The translations under genes and the position numbers were made by a program. Below the pieces are notes generated by a model. The model did not search any database and was not told the origin of the DNA. It saw nothing but the letters and a program-made list of their open reading frames with translations. DNA of 64,000 bases, from assembly GCF_018310695.1 (NCBI RefSeq), contig NZ_JAGXCY010000007.1:1-64000 (forward strand). Direction: 5' to 3'. Source of the DNA: Paenibacillus sp. Marseille-Q4541 (GTDB lineage: Bacteria; Bacillota; Bacilli; Paenibacillales; Paenibacillaceae). Positions 33,997-42,640 of this stretch are shown in pieces. Positions within the stretch are counted from its first letter, which is position 1, and every line of letters starts with the position of its first letter.

Positions 33997-36357
33997 ATGA
34001 TAAAAAACAGGTTGGCAAAAGTAATGGCGGCGTTTATGGCTCTTATTTTGATTTTGACAACAACAGGACTGACTTCCGTGAATAGGGTGTCCGCAGCAGA
34101 CGCGGAAATTACCAAACTCGTTTTATCCACGGATTCATTAAGTTTGGAAATTGGGGATAGCAGTACATTGACAGCAACAGCGATCTTTAGTGATGGCAAA
34201 TCAAACAATGTAACGATCAGCACAGACTGGACGAGTGACAATAGTTCTGTTGCTTCCGTATATAACGGTACAATTACAGCTAAAGGCGAAGGTACGGCAA
34301 CCATAGTCGCTGTATACCAAGGCAAGTCCCAGGCTGTTAATGTGAAGGTAACGAAGAAAGTTAAAGCACTGACAAAGGACAAGCAAACGCTTGATCTACG
34401 TACAGGACAGGAAGAGAGTATTGCGCTTAAAGCGATTTATACCGACAATACGGAAGAAAATGTATCAAATATAGCAGAGTGGACGACTTCTGACAGCAAA
34501 GTAGCTACTGTAATCAATGGTTCCGTACGCGCTTTGTCTGCAGGTACAGCAACGATCACAGCGAAGCTCGGAAAACAAAGCGTGTCTGTTGAGGTTGGAG
34601 TCGAAGTCGTGAGACGCATCGAGATGGACCATACGAAACTATCACTGCTCCTAAACGATGAAGAGAAAGTAATCCTTACAGCTACGTATCCGGATGGAGA
34701 GACGAAGGATGTTACAGCAGATGCTGTATGGTCTTCCAGCAATGAGAAAGTAGCGGATGCATTCAAAGGGAAAATCGTAGGTTATAGTGCAGGTACAGCT
34801 ACGATTACAGCTGAATACGGCACAAAGACGACGACTCTTGAAGTGGAAGTAGATAAGACACGTAAGCTTGTTGCGAGTGAACAAAGTCTTTTTATGAAAA
34901 TGAATGAAAGCAAACAAATCAACTTATCCGCTGTTTATCCAGACGATACAGAAACGGATGTTACCAAAAACGCGGTTTGGACTTCGAGTAATGAGAAGGT
35001 AGCGGATGTAATTGATGGCAAGGTGTATGCCAATGCGTCTGGATCTGTGACGATTACAGCGAAATACAGCAATCAGACTGTTGAAATTCCAGTGGATGTA
35101 GAAGTTGCTCGTCATCTGGATATCGATAAGGAAGAGCTTGGACTCAAAGTAGGCGGTACACACACATTTAAAGTAATGGCGGCTTTTGCAAACGGCGTAA
35201 CAGAAGATGTGACGAGTAAGGCTACCTGGACGTCCAGCGAAGAAAGTGTAGCTTATGTTACAGGCGGTAAGCTGACAGCATACAAATCGGGTAAGACCAC
35301 GGTAAAAGCTTCTTATGGCGGTAAAACGGTAGAAGTCGCAGTTAGCGTTGATATTCCGACCAAAGTAGAGATGGCAAGTAAAAAAGGAGTTGTTCCTGTA
35401 GATGGAACACTACAAGCCAATGTCATTGCTACTTACACAGATAATCGGGAAGAAGTAGTAACAGAAAAGGCGGAATGGAGCTCAAGTAACGAGAAGGTTG
35501 CTGAAGTTTCTTCTAAAGGTTTAATCACCGGGGTAGCAACAGGAAAAGCAACGATTACTGCGAAATACAATGGAAAATCGTATACAATGTCAGTAGAAGT
35601 AGGACTTGCTAGCGGCTTGCAAGCTGACGTTCCTATGGTAGCGTTGCTCTCCAAAGAAACATACCAACTTAAGCTTACAGCATCGGACGAACATGGTAAT
35701 GAGCAGGATGTAAGTAATGATGCAACTTGGAAATCAAGCAGTGCCCGTGTAGCTGACGTGAAAAAAGGCTTAATCACTGCATACGGCAGTGGTAAGACCA
35801 ATGTTACAGCCGAGTACGGTGATCAGAAGGTAACGATTGCAGTAGAAGTTGACGTTATTGAGCGCATGGAAATTTCGAAATCAGCCCTTTCTCTTAAAAC
35901 AGGGGATAGTGTTGATTTGACGCTCAACGTAATGCTTAACGATGGTTCAACGCGTGATGTGACGAACACTGCAGAATGGAAAACGAACAGCTATAAAGTA
36001 GCTGAGGCAAGCAAAGGTAAAGTAAAAGCAGTAGGTTATGGAAAAGCCAAGATTACAGCGAAATACGGAAGTAAATCGGTTTATGTACCGGTTGATGTGG
36101 ATACGCTGAAATACTTGCAAACAAATGAAGTGAGTCTGACGCTGAAAAAAGGCCAAACGGTCAAAATTGCGGCAGAAGCAACTTATGCAGATGGCTCGGA
36201 GGCTGATGTATCCAAGCCGGCTCTATGGACTTCATCCCGAATTACGGTTGCTACAGTGAAGGACGGTACGATACGGGCAACTGGAAAAGGGAAAGCGACC
36301 ATTACGGTCAGCTTTGCTGGCAAGAAGTCAAAAGTGAGTCTTGTCGTTACGGAGTAA
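33997..36357 (+). CDS. Secreted protein of nine BIG2-like repeats
   Basis: Exported protein of 786 residues. A signal peptide (~1-34, ending VSAADA) is followed by nine consecutive ~83-residue Ig-like BIG2 units that fill the rest. Each has a beta-strand pattern with a central WTSSNEKVA-type motif and a GTATITAKYG-type motif. There is no catalytic domain, SLH domain, LPXTG or C-terminal membrane anchor, so it is either free or bound non-covalently to the surface. RBS ATGGGGGGAA precedes the ATG. Such repeats usually serve as stalks or adhesins; here they stand alone. A terminator follows. Confidence 0.9.
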   Translation: MIKNRLAKVMAAFMALILILTTTGLTSVNRVSAADAEITKLVLSTDSLSLEIGDSSTLTATAIFSDGKSNNVTISTDWTSDNSSVASVYNGTITAKGEGTATIVAVYQGKSQAVNVKVTKKVKALTKDKQTLDLRTGQEESIALKAIYTDNTEENVSNIAEWTTSDSKVATVINGSVRALSAGTATITAKLGKQSVSVEVGVEVVRRIEMDHTKLSLLLNDEEKVILTATYPDGETKDVTADAVWSSSNEKVADAFKGKIVGYSAGTATITAEYGTKTTTLEVEVDKTRKLVASEQSLFMKMNESKQINLSAVYPDDTETDVTKNAVWTSSNEKVADVIDGKVYANASGSVTITAKYSNQTVEIPVDVEVARHLDIDKEELGLKVGGTHTFKVMAAFANGVTEDVTSKATWTSSEESVAYVTGGKLTAYKSGKTTVKASYGGKTVEVAVSVDIPTKVEMASKKGVVPVDGTLQANVIATYTDNREEVVTEKAEWSSSNEKVAEVSSKGLITGVATGKATITAKYNGKSYTMSVEVGLASGLQADVPMVALLSKETYQLKLTASDEHGNEQDVSNDATWKSSSARVADVKKGLITAYGSGKTNVTAEYGDQKVTIAVEVDVIERMEISKSALSLKTGDSVDLTLNVMLNDGSTRDVTNTAEWKTNSYKVAEASKGKVKAVGYGKAKITAKYGSKSVYVPVDVDTLKYLQTNEVSLTLKKGQTVKIAAEATYADGSEADVSKPALWTSSRITVATVKDGTIRATGKGKATITVSFAGKKSKVSLVVTE

Positions 36358-36380
36358 TTCTTTAGTGTTATAAAAGCAGC

Positions 36381-36418
36381 AAAAGGCCGCTATTCCTTAT
36401 ATGGGATAGCGGCCTTTG
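36381..36418. terminator. Bidirectional terminator
   Basis: AAAGGCCGCTAT pairs with ATAGCGGCCTTT. It lies between the convergent BIG2 gene and chromate transporter genes and can serve both. Confidence 0.88.
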
Positions 36419-36432
36419 AGTTGAAATCGAAT

Positions 36433-36987
36433 TTATACGATCGTATGAGATAACACAATCGCTCCATAAGCAAATGCAATTAAGATAACAAATGCGGGAT
36501 GAATCTTCGTCTTCGTGAGTATAAACAGCGCAATCGCTGCAATAATTAAAGTCTGCCACACATTAATAGTATCAATCGAGACGAGTCCCATTTCCCAGGT
36601 CAGCAAAATCATGAGTACGGCAATTACAGGCTGAACAAGTAAGGTCATTCCTTTGACTACATTAGAAGTACGATATTTATTAAGTAAGCTAAGCAGTAAA
36701 ATAAGCGCTGCTGCCGAAGGAACGACAGTAGCGAAGGTAGCGATAATAAATCCGGGCCAGCTGGCAACTTGGTATCCGACAAAAGCGGCAATTTTGGTCG
36801 CAATCGGTCCAGGAAGGGCATTCCCGATCGCAAGGACATCACCAAATTGTTCATTTGTCATCCATCCATAATGGTTCACAACTTCTTCTTGCATAAGCGG
36901 TATGGATGCAGGTCCACCGCCATAACCAAGCACATTGGCTACAAAAAATCCCCAAAACAGTTCCCACCATGTTTGTAGTTGTTCCAC
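36433..36987 (-). CDS. Short-chain chromate transporter, subunit 2
   Basis: Membrane protein of 184 residues, one half of a CHR-family transporter. Visible motifs are VLGYGGGPASIPLMQEEVV and LPGPIATKIAAFVGY, with five to six hydrophobic segments. It lies 3 nt after its homologous partner. The B. subtilis pair YwrB/YwrA (Chr3N/Chr3C) together confer chromate efflux, so both halves are probably needed. Real substrate here unproven. Confidence 0.88.
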   Translation of the reverse strand: MEQLQTWWELFWGFFVANVLGYGGGPASIPLMQEEVVNHYGWMTNEQFGDVLAIGNALPGPIATKIAAFVGYQVASWPGFIIATFATVVPSAAALILLLSLLNKYRTSNVVKGMTLLVQPVIAVLMILLTWEMGLVSIDTINVWQTLIIAAIALFILTKTKIHPAFVILIAFAYGAIVLSHTIV

Positions 36988-36990
36988 GGT

Positions 36991-37578
36991 TTATGACACT
37001 CCTTTATCGTTCTGTTTGCCGCGTTTCAATCGCTGCACGAGGTTTAGATGGAACATGCCATAAACAAGGAAAAGCATAACCACGATCCCTGGGTGAATTT
37101 GAAGCAGCTGCAGCAGGACAAAGGCAAGAACGCCAAATAGGATAGCAAATCCTTTTCCAAGGCCTTTCCATGCCTTCAGTGCAAATTCATAAGCCATAAT
37201 ACCAAGCATGACGACAATAACAGGTCTTACCGCTGCGATCATTCCTGCAATGTATTTGGAGTCCTTCAAGGTGTACATCACACCGAGCAAGGCAACAATG
37301 GCAATACTTGACGGTAAAATATGAGCAAGCACCGATACAATGGCGCCGGAAACCCCTTTTTTCTTATAGCCCAGATAAGCAGCCATCTTGGTTGCAATGG
37401 GTCCGGGAAGAGCATTAGCGAGCGCGAGCGTTTCTCCGAATTCCTCATCTTCCATCCACTTATAGCGGGTTACTGCTTCATAACGGATAAGGGGAATAAC
37501 GGATGGTCCACCGCCGTATCCCAAAATCCCAGTCCTGACCATCCCAATGGTCAGTTCTTTGTAAGGCTGTAAGTTCAT
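36991..37578 (-). CDS. Short-chain chromate transporter, subunit 1
   Basis: Membrane protein of 195 residues, homologous to the next gene: ILGYGGGPSVIPLIRYEAV and LPGPIATKMAAYLGYKKKG. A cytoplasmic loop and five to six helices are visible. It is encoded 15 nt downstream of an Lrp-type regulator and 3 nt upstream of subunit 2, which is the ywrC-ywrB-ywrA order of B. subtilis. RBS GGAGGAGACA precedes the ATG. Confidence 0.88.
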   Translation of the reverse strand: MNLQPYKELTIGMVRTGILGYGGGPSVIPLIRYEAVTRYKWMEDEEFGETLALANALPGPIATKMAAYLGYKKKGVSGAIVSVLAHILPSSIAIVALLGVMYTLKDSKYIAGMIAAVRPVIVVMLGIMAYEFALKAWKGLGKGFAILFGVLAFVLLQLLQIHPGIVVMLFLVYGMFHLNLVQRLKRGKQNDKGVS

Positions 37579-37593
37579 CGCTGATGTCTCCTC

Positions 37594-38094
37594 CTATAGG
37601 CGCATGCCCATGCGGCTCTTGTAACGTTTGAGCAGCAACTGGGATTCTACCTTCACAATCCCGGGCATTTTATATACTTTCTCTAATAGAAAATGTTCCA
37701 TCTCTTCCATATCTGCAAAAATACCGTGCATATGTAACGTGCTAGGACCTGTCATGTGGTACAGGCTGGTAACCGCAGGCTCTTGATCGAGCTTCTCTGC
37801 AACTTCATCCAAATACTGCGGTTCAATGTCTACATTAAAAAAGGCAGATACAGATAACCCCACCTTCACCGGATTAATGACGACGGTAAAGCGTTCGATG
37901 ACTTCCTTCTCGGAAAGCGCGTTAATTCGGGCCTGAACGGCAACGCGAGACAACCCAATTTGCTGACCAAGATCGGTGTAAGAGATACGGCTGTTTTGGT
38001 GAAGGGCTGCTAGTATTTTGCGATCTATTTCATCCAAATTATGCATGCGGGGGATTTCCGATGGGGAAACCTGATCTGCCCAATCCTCACTCAT
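37594..38094 (-). CDS. Lrp/AsnC-family regulator (YwrC/ChrS-like)
   Basis: Regulator of 166 residues. The winged HTH is at ~20-75 ([42 protein letters not shown]) and a C-terminal RAM/AsnC ligand domain at ~90-160. ATG 38094 is chosen because AAAGGTGG lies 7 nt before it; ATG 38118 is upstream of that site. Its place before the chromate transporter pair suggests it controls them, as the B. subtilis Lrp-type regulator is reported to do. Two ATGCATAT copies in the AT-rich upstream DNA are candidate operators. Confidence 0.88.
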   Translation of the reverse strand: MSEDWADQVSPSEIPRMHNLDEIDRKILAALHQNSRISYTDLGQQIGLSRVAVQARINALSEKEVIERFTVVINPVKVGLSVSAFFNVDIEPQYLDEVAEKLDQEPAVTSLYHMTGPSTLHMHGIFADMEEMEHFLLEKVYKMPGIVKVESQLLLKRYKSRMGMRL

Positions 38095-38112
38095 GGTACG
38101 ACCACCTTTCAA

Positions 38113-38192
38113 ATGCATATGAATACTATTTGTAATATATATACATTATTTAAAAACTTTTCGTAAGATAAGTCAATGATTTATATGCATAT
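38113..38192. promoter_or_regulatory. AT-rich region with repeated ATGCATAT
   Basis: Two copies of ATGCATAT (38113-38120 and 38185-38192), 72 bp apart, flank AT-rich palindromic sequence (GTAATATATATAC). They may be Lrp-type binding sites upstream of the regulator gene. Confidence 0.35.
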
Positions 38193-38242
38193 CGTTTATT
38201 TTAATGACTTATTTCTTTCTATTTGTTTGTTGAGGGACATAC

Positions 38243-38292
38243 AAAAAAACCAACAAGTATCCGGCTAATCGGATGATCTTGTTGGTTTTTTA
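38243..38292 (-). terminator. Terminator of the GAF-regulator-kinase operon
   Basis: ACCAACAAG and CCG pair with CGG and CTTGTTGGT, flanked by runs of A and T. It lies just past the kinase stop on the minus strand. Confidence 0.9.
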
Positions 38293-38308
38293 CGTCATAG
38301 CATATACG

Positions 38309-39424
38309 TTACTCTTTAGCAAAAATAAGGGTGATCATCGTTCCTTCTCCAGGAGAAGATGTGATTTTCAGCGTGCCGCCAGCACTTCTCGCTCGTTCTT
38401 CCATACTGAAAAGACCAACGCCAGCCTCATTTCCGGCTGCTCCAGCGGTAAACCCTTCACCATTATCACTTATCGTGACGATTAGCTTCGCTTCACGGTC
38501 GTCGATCGTGACTATTGCTTCTTCAGCATCGGCATGTTTGGCAATGTTGGTCAGCGCTTCCTGAATAATACGGTACATTGCAAGTTCCAGCTGATGGGGT
38601 AATCTTCGGCGTAGATGGCACTCGAAGCTGACATCAATTCCATAATAGCTCGTGAATTTCTCAATATAGGTACGAATCGCAGGAACAACGCCTAGATCGT
38701 CCAATACCGAAGGACGAAGCTGCCAGGCAAGACCTCGTACATCTTCAATGATAGCAGTTACCTGTTCACGCAGGGGCTGTAAGTCGGAAGGAAGTACGGA
38801 TTCATTCGAAGTGAGCTGATCTAGCTGAATCACGAGAGAATAAAGGCTTTGGCCAATTCCATCATGCAGCTCTCTGGAAAAACGTTTGCGTTCATCTTCT
38901 TGAATCCGAATGACCTTTGTCATCATGGATTGCAGTTCTGCTTCCGTTTGTTTTAGTCTCGTAACTTCGTTACGAACGGCTAAATACCTTTGGGGTTTTC
39001 CTTCTTCGTCCATCAGCGGTACGATCGTGGTATTTACCCAGTAGTAATTTCCGTCTTTGGTTGTATTACGAATTTCTCCTTGCCATACCTTACCCTTGCG
39101 AATCGTAGTCCACAGATCCTTCATAAAAGCAGAATCGTGATACCCCGAGTTGATAATGCGATGATCCTGTCCAATGAGTTCTTCTCTGGTATATTTTGAA
39201 ATTTCACAAAATTTATCATTCACATATAGGATTTTACCTTTGGTATCGGTCATAGCCACAATAGAGGATTCATCTAAGGCAATTTTGAGATCGGTGAGTT
39301 CCCGAAGTGCACTTTTCACTTCATTCTTCACCGTTTCATGCTCCATGTGGTGTTCTACTTCATTCACCAGTGTATCGATGGAATAATTACGAAAAGGAGT
39401 TGTAAAGCTTTGTGCGTCAGTCAT
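38309..39424 (-). CDS. PAS-domain sensor histidine kinase, NarL-partner (HisKA_3) type
   Basis: Soluble kinase of 371 residues. A PAS domain with PAC region spans ~50-160 (TKGKILYVNDKFCEISKYTREELIG, GNYYWVNTTIVPL). The HisKA_3 phospho-acceptor is in FSRELHDGIGQSLYSL. The HATPase has N-box NIAKHADAEEA and G-boxes DNGEGF and GVGLFSMEERA. No membrane segment. It overlaps the response regulator gene by 8 nt. Position and partners resemble NreB of staphylococci, but its PAS has only one cysteine, so it lacks the four-Cys Fe-S site of NreB; the signal must differ. Confidence 0.88.
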   Translation of the reverse strand: MTDAQSFTTPFRNYSIDTLVNEVEHHMEHETVKNEVKSALRELTDLKIALDESSIVAMTDTKGKILYVNDKFCEISKYTREELIGQDHRIINSGYHDSAFMKDLWTTIRKGKVWQGEIRNTTKDGNYYWVNTTIVPLMDEEGKPQRYLAVRNEVTRLKQTEAELQSMMTKVIRIQEDERKRFSRELHDGIGQSLYSLVIQLDQLTSNESVLPSDLQPLREQVTAIIEDVRGLAWQLRPSVLDDLGVVPAIRTYIEKFTSYYGIDVSFECHLRRRLPHQLELAMYRIIQEALTNIAKHADAEEAIVTIDDREAKLIVTISDNGEGFTAGAAGNEAGVGLFSMEERARSAGGTLKITSSPGEGTMITLIFAKE

Positions 39425-40070
39425 AAGTCATAAGCCCTTTCTTCATGGCAAGCTTGACGAGCTCAGGTCTGCTTTTCAGCCCAAGTTTATCCATGAGGTT
39501 ACTCTTATGTGACTCAACGGTTTTGACGCTGATAATAAGCTGTTCAGCAATTTCCTTATTGGAATATCCTTTGGCAATCCAGGTCATGATCTCTTTTTCA
39601 CGATCGGATAAGGATTCAAAAGGTCCATCTGTTTCCCCGCGCCGAATCATGTCAGAGTATTCCTTCATCAGTTTCTTCGTTGCACTTGGATACAGGTAAG
39701 CTGTTCCAGCCGCCACAGAGCGAATAGCAGCAATGAGCTCCTCATGTGGGGCGCTTTTTAGGATGTAGCCTGAGGCACCTGCATGGATTGCACGGAATAA
39801 ATATTCCTCATCATCATGCATCGTTAGAATTAATACGCCAATATTCGGCATTTTTTGTTTTAGTTCGGCGGTTGCGGTGAGGCCATCCTTTCCAGGAGGC
39901 ATACTGAAATCCATGAGTACAACATCAGGATTCAGTTCTTCAGCCTTTACAATAGCCTCATCACCATCGGCTGCGTCCCCGATGACTTCAATCTCATGCT
40001 TCCCTTGAAGCAAGGCAGATAGTCCAGATCGCACCACAATATGGTCGTCTGCTATTACGATACGAATCAA
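39417..40070 (-). CDS. NarL/LuxR-family response regulator (NreC-like)
   Basis: Response regulator of 217 residues. The receiver (~1-120) has the acidic pair in IVIADDHIVV and the acceptor Asp in VVLMDFSMPPGKDG. The LuxR HTH is at ~150-210 (LSDREKEIMTWIAKGYSNKEIAEQ). RBS GGGAGAGCA lies before the ATG. It is cotranscribed with the kinase. With the GAF protein upstream it matches the make-up of the nreABC oxygen/nitrate system, though the kinase and regulator order is swapped. Confidence 0.9.
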   Translation of the reverse strand: MIRIVIADDHIVVRSGLSALLQGKHEIEVIGDAADGDEAIVKAEELNPDVVLMDFSMPPGKDGLTATAELKQKMPNIGVLILTMHDDEEYLFRAIHAGASGYILKSAPHEELIAAIRSVAAGTAYLYPSATKKLMKEYSDMIRRGETDGPFESLSDREKEIMTWIAKGYSNKEIAEQLIISVKTVESHKSNLMDKLGLKSRPELVKLAMKKGLMTYD

Positions 40071-40208
40071 ATGCTCTCCCTCCCTTTCTTTAAGGTCCGG
40101 TGTGATGTAGTTAACATTTTACTACACATAAGAAGAGGCTGCATCTGATCTTTTCAGGAAGAGAGCTGTATATACTTGTTGGGTTCATTGGATTTAGCAA
40201 AAAAGGAC

Positions 40209-40670
40209 TTAAATCACAATCGGTATGGTTGGCATTGAAGAGGAGAGGTTGGAAGCTTCCTTTTGCACATGCTGGATTTCATTATGATGAAATGTACGTG
40301 AGTGGTATCGTGTACCGGTAAGAAGGAGCCCGATCAGAGATTGGCTCTGGAAGAGAGGGACAGAGATAATGCTTGTTAGCCGCTCTGCGAGCAAGAGTGG
40401 ACAGGAATGAAACAGAGGGGCAGCATGGCTAGTGTTAAAGCTAGCACTGAAAACCCGGCCGGACTTGAAGACAGGTTCTGCAATCCCTTCATTTGTCTTA
40501 AAAGAGAGTTTGCCAGTGCGTTTACTACGGCTTCCGATGTGAAAGATGACATGCAGTTTTCCATCTGTTTTGGAGAGAAGCAAAATCGCGGTAAAGTCGG
40601 TATTTAGACTTAGCTGCATTTGATTTAAAGCATGCTCTTCGGCTGGGGATAAGTGTTGCATCATCATCAA
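40209..40670 (-). CDS. GAF-domain protein, NreA-like
   Basis: Soluble protein of 153 residues, largely one GAF domain. The core includes FTAILLLSKTDGKLHVIFHIG, TNEGIAEPVFKSGRV and TSIISVPLFQSQSLIGLLLTG. The staphylococcal homologue NreA binds nitrate and restrains the NreB kinase; the same role is inferred here from gene order. The start is one of four successive ATG codons after AAGGATGTG. It is the first gene of the minus-strand operon, and an Fnr-type site lies 58 nt before it. Confidence 0.75.
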   Translation of the reverse strand: MMMMQHLSPAEEHALNQMQLSLNTDFTAILLLSKTDGKLHVIFHIGSRSKRTGKLSFKTNEGIAEPVFKSGRVFSASFNTSHAAPLFHSCPLLLAERLTSIISVPLFQSQSLIGLLLTGTRYHSRTFHHNEIQHVQKEASNLSSSMPTIPIVI

Positions 40671-40727
40671 TCACATCCTTCGGTTTTGATTTATGCAACT
40701 AAGATTACTCGTTTTTGAGAAAGAGGC

Positions 40728-40743
40728 TGTGAAAAATATCACC
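40728..40743. promoter_or_regulatory. Fnr/Crp-type binding site
   Basis: TGTGAAAAATATCACC matches TGTGA-N6-TCAC(A/T) except for the last base. Reading leftwards, a weak -10-like TAATCT (40707-40702) puts the box centre about 40 bp before the start of the GAF operon, the class II activation spacing. Confidence 0.65.
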
Positions 40744-40864
40744 AGATCTCAGGGGAATGAGTAAGATAGGGGAATTTTGGATCGATAATCAGGTGATTCC
40801 CTGATCCCTTTTGATGGAGCGCAAAGTACAATAGAGATATAAGAAGAGCGAGGGGCGATTTAAG

Positions 40865-41614
40865 ATGACACTAGTATTAGCCAGAAGAGGACGTGAGGTA
40901 GAGGTGACCATGTGCGAAGGTAACGAGACCAGCCAGGGGGAAGCTGAACTGAAAAAAGTACTTCAGGGCTTGATGCAGCTTAAATCGATCACAGCCGGAG
41001 ATACACTGTTCTATGAAGGTGACGATGTTGAGGCATTGTACTATATCAAGTCGGGCCGTGTTAAGATAACAAAAACCAACGAGGATGGTAAGGAGATCAT
41101 TCTTTCGTTTATGCAGACAGGGGATCTGGTAGGGGAATTTGGAGGCATGGATGGAGAGTTTCATGGATATGGAGCTGAGATCGTCGAAGAAGGCATGGTG
41201 GGCGTGATCAGGATAAGGGAACTTGAGATCTATCTCAGCCAAAACGGAGAGATGGCCTTGGAATTTATCCGCTGGATGGGGACAACACAGCGAATGATGC
41301 AGTATAAGCTGCGTGATCTTTTAATGAACGGAAAAGCGGGTGCGCTCGCTTCGATGCTTGTAAGAGCATGCAACAGTTATGGGAAGGCAACTGCCGAAGG
41401 GATCCTGATCACCAAAAAGCTGAATCATGCTGACCTGGCAGAACTGATTGGAGCAACTAGGGAGAATGTAACGAAGACACTAAGCGGTTGGAAAGAACAA
41501 GGGATCGTTGAAGTGTCGCAGGGACGAATTCTCGTCCGTGAACTAAGCGAACTTCATAAGATTTGCGGTTGCCCGGCAGGTAACCTGTGTTCTTCGCAGA
41601 TTTGCCGTTTGTAA
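40865..41614 (+). CDS. fnr: Fnr: Crp/Fnr regulator with C-terminal iron-sulfur cysteine cluster
   Basis: Transcription regulator of 249 residues. The cyclic-nucleotide-binding-like fold is at ~25-145 (LFYEGDDVEALYYIKSGRVKI), the dimer helix at ~140-160 and the HTH at ~180-215 (DLAELIGATRENVTKTLSGW). The C terminus carries C234, C236, C242 and C247, a C-x-C-x5-C-x4-C cluster. B. subtilis Fnr ligates its [4Fe-4S] cluster with C-terminal cysteines plus an aspartate; D151 here is a possible counterpart. RBS GAGGGGCGA precedes the ATG. It is divergent from the NreA-like operon. Oxygen-responsive control of anaerobic genes is inferred. Confidence 0.88.
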   Translation: MTLVLARRGREVEVTMCEGNETSQGEAELKKVLQGLMQLKSITAGDTLFYEGDDVEALYYIKSGRVKITKTNEDGKEIILSFMQTGDLVGEFGGMDGEFHGYGAEIVEEGMVGVIRIRELEIYLSQNGEMALEFIRWMGTTQRMMQYKLRDLLMNGKAGALASMLVRACNSYGKATAEGILITKKLNHADLAELIGATRENVTKTLSGWKEQGIVEVSQGRILVRELSELHKICGCPAGNLCSSQICRL

Positions 41615-41634
41615 CTTAAAAAATAACGTGAACT

Positions 41635-41663
41635 AAAAAAGACACCTACAGGGTGTCTTTTTG
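41635..41663 (+). terminator. Terminator after fnr
   Basis: AAAAAAGACACC pairs with GGTGTCTTTTT around a 5-nt loop. Confidence 0.92.
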
Positions 41664-41711
41664 TATATTTATTCTAGAATCAGCGAACGGCTTCTCTAAA
41701 ATGCATTATGT

Positions 41712-41867
41712 TTATTGGTTAGAAACAAGCTTTTTGGAAGGATAAGTATAGGATAACTTACGTAAAATTTCCTTTTGCCATTTCTCATCGCCGATGGACA
41801 CAGCCAGATTGAGCAGGTCTAGGTAGTCATCAAGCTGCAAAGTCGTTTTGGTTACCGATATGTTCAT
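41712..41867 (-). CDS. 51-residue small protein behind a perfect Fur box
   Basis: Small soluble protein of 51 residues starting at ATG 41867, with GAAGGACAG upstream. It is helical, amphipathic and lysine-rich at its end (MNISVTKTTLQLDDYLDLLN, then EKWQKEILRKLSY). The Fur box at 41934-41948 lies 67 nt before the start on the same strand. I do not recognise the family; being small, basic at its C terminus and Fur-linked, it may act like the Fbp small proteins of iron sparing, which is inference only. Confidence 0.6.
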   Translation of the reverse strand: MNISVTKTTLQLDDYLDLLNLAVSIGDEKWQKEILRKLSYTYPSKKLVSNQ

Positions 41868-41933
41868 TCTGTCCTTCAGTCCCCTTTTACAATAAAATAT
41901 GCAAAGCTGCCATGGTAGGACAACTCGCAATAA

Positions 41934-41948
41934 TGATAATCATTATCA
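41934..41948. promoter_or_regulatory. Perfect Fur box
   Basis: TGATAATCATTATCA is identical to the palindromic 7-1-7 Fur core. The only gene that reads away from it at close range is the 51-residue protein on the minus strand. Confidence 0.9.
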
Positions 41949-41995
41949 ATAATTTTATTATGCATGGTTTCTTATGGAATTGCAATCATTTGTAG

Positions 41996-42298
41996 TTATT
42001 TTTCTTTTATTCTTTTGGGGAGTAGTAGATAGGTAATAATCAGAAAAGGTACATAAATGCCAAGAAAGGCACCGGGAATAACCAGCAGTGGGTCCAGTAA
42101 AATATGATGGACTTGGGTAGTGAAAGTTGTTCCGTTCGCATTGGTTTGGTACACCGCAAGAAGGATCGTAATACCAGCGAGGTAAATGCAAAACAGGGCA
42201 ATAAAGTGCAGTAGACGCTGCAATGGTTTATAGAGCAAAGAAAGTCCGCTGAGAACAAACGGGAAAAGTATAAAGCCCGCAATCATGAGTGTGTTCAT
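41996..42298 (-). CDS. Small integral membrane protein, unknown
   Basis: Protein of 100 residues from ATG 42298, with AAAGGAGG about 10 nt upstream. Three hydrophobic helices are seen (about 3-25, 33-52, 72-95) and a basic C terminus (LLPKRIKEK). No family recognised. It lies upstream of the Fur box and is probably transcribed separately from the 51-residue gene. Confidence 0.7.
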   Translation of the reverse strand: MNTLMIAGFILFPFVLSGLSLLYKPLQRLLHFIALFCIYLAGITILLAVYQTNANGTTFTTQVHHILLDPLLVIPGAFLGIYVPFLIITYLLLPKRIKEK

Positions 42299-42640
42299 GT
42301 AAGTCAGTCCTCCTTTTTTGTTAGAAGTATGGACAGATTGATGGGACCGCATACTTTGTTCCACAGTTAGAACCATTGAAGTTCAGATGATGCCAGCCAT
42401 AAGCACGAAGGAAATGCGCAGAAATAGTCACACTTTTTTTACGATTCATATGCGTGAAATGAAGAAGAATTAACCTTTTTTATAGGAAAAAGCCGATATT
42501 AACTATTGAATTTACACATAATGGGTCATATTCCTTTATAAGAGGAATGATCTGTTACGTTTCTGTTAATTTATACAAGGAGTATTCAGGCATAATGACA
42601 AAGTACCATTTTTAATTATTTGCCTGGGAGGCTTTTTATA
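42299..42640. other. Divergent intergenic region
   Basis: This 342-nt gap separates two divergent genes. It is AT-rich; a weak promoter-like pair TTGAAT-N17-TATTCC can be read toward the plus-strand gene around 42507-42535. No convincing gene is seen. Confidence 0.4.

Noticed and set aside
33997..36357. Regular ~250-bp periodicity that could look like a repeat array
   Set aside because: It is protein-coding repetition (nine BIG2-like units) in one open frame; the units diverge in DNA and have no spacer/repeat structure of CRISPR.
38309..39424. Fe-S-type PAS domain as in NreB
   Set aside because: Only one cysteine is present in the PAS region, so the four-Cys cluster cannot form.
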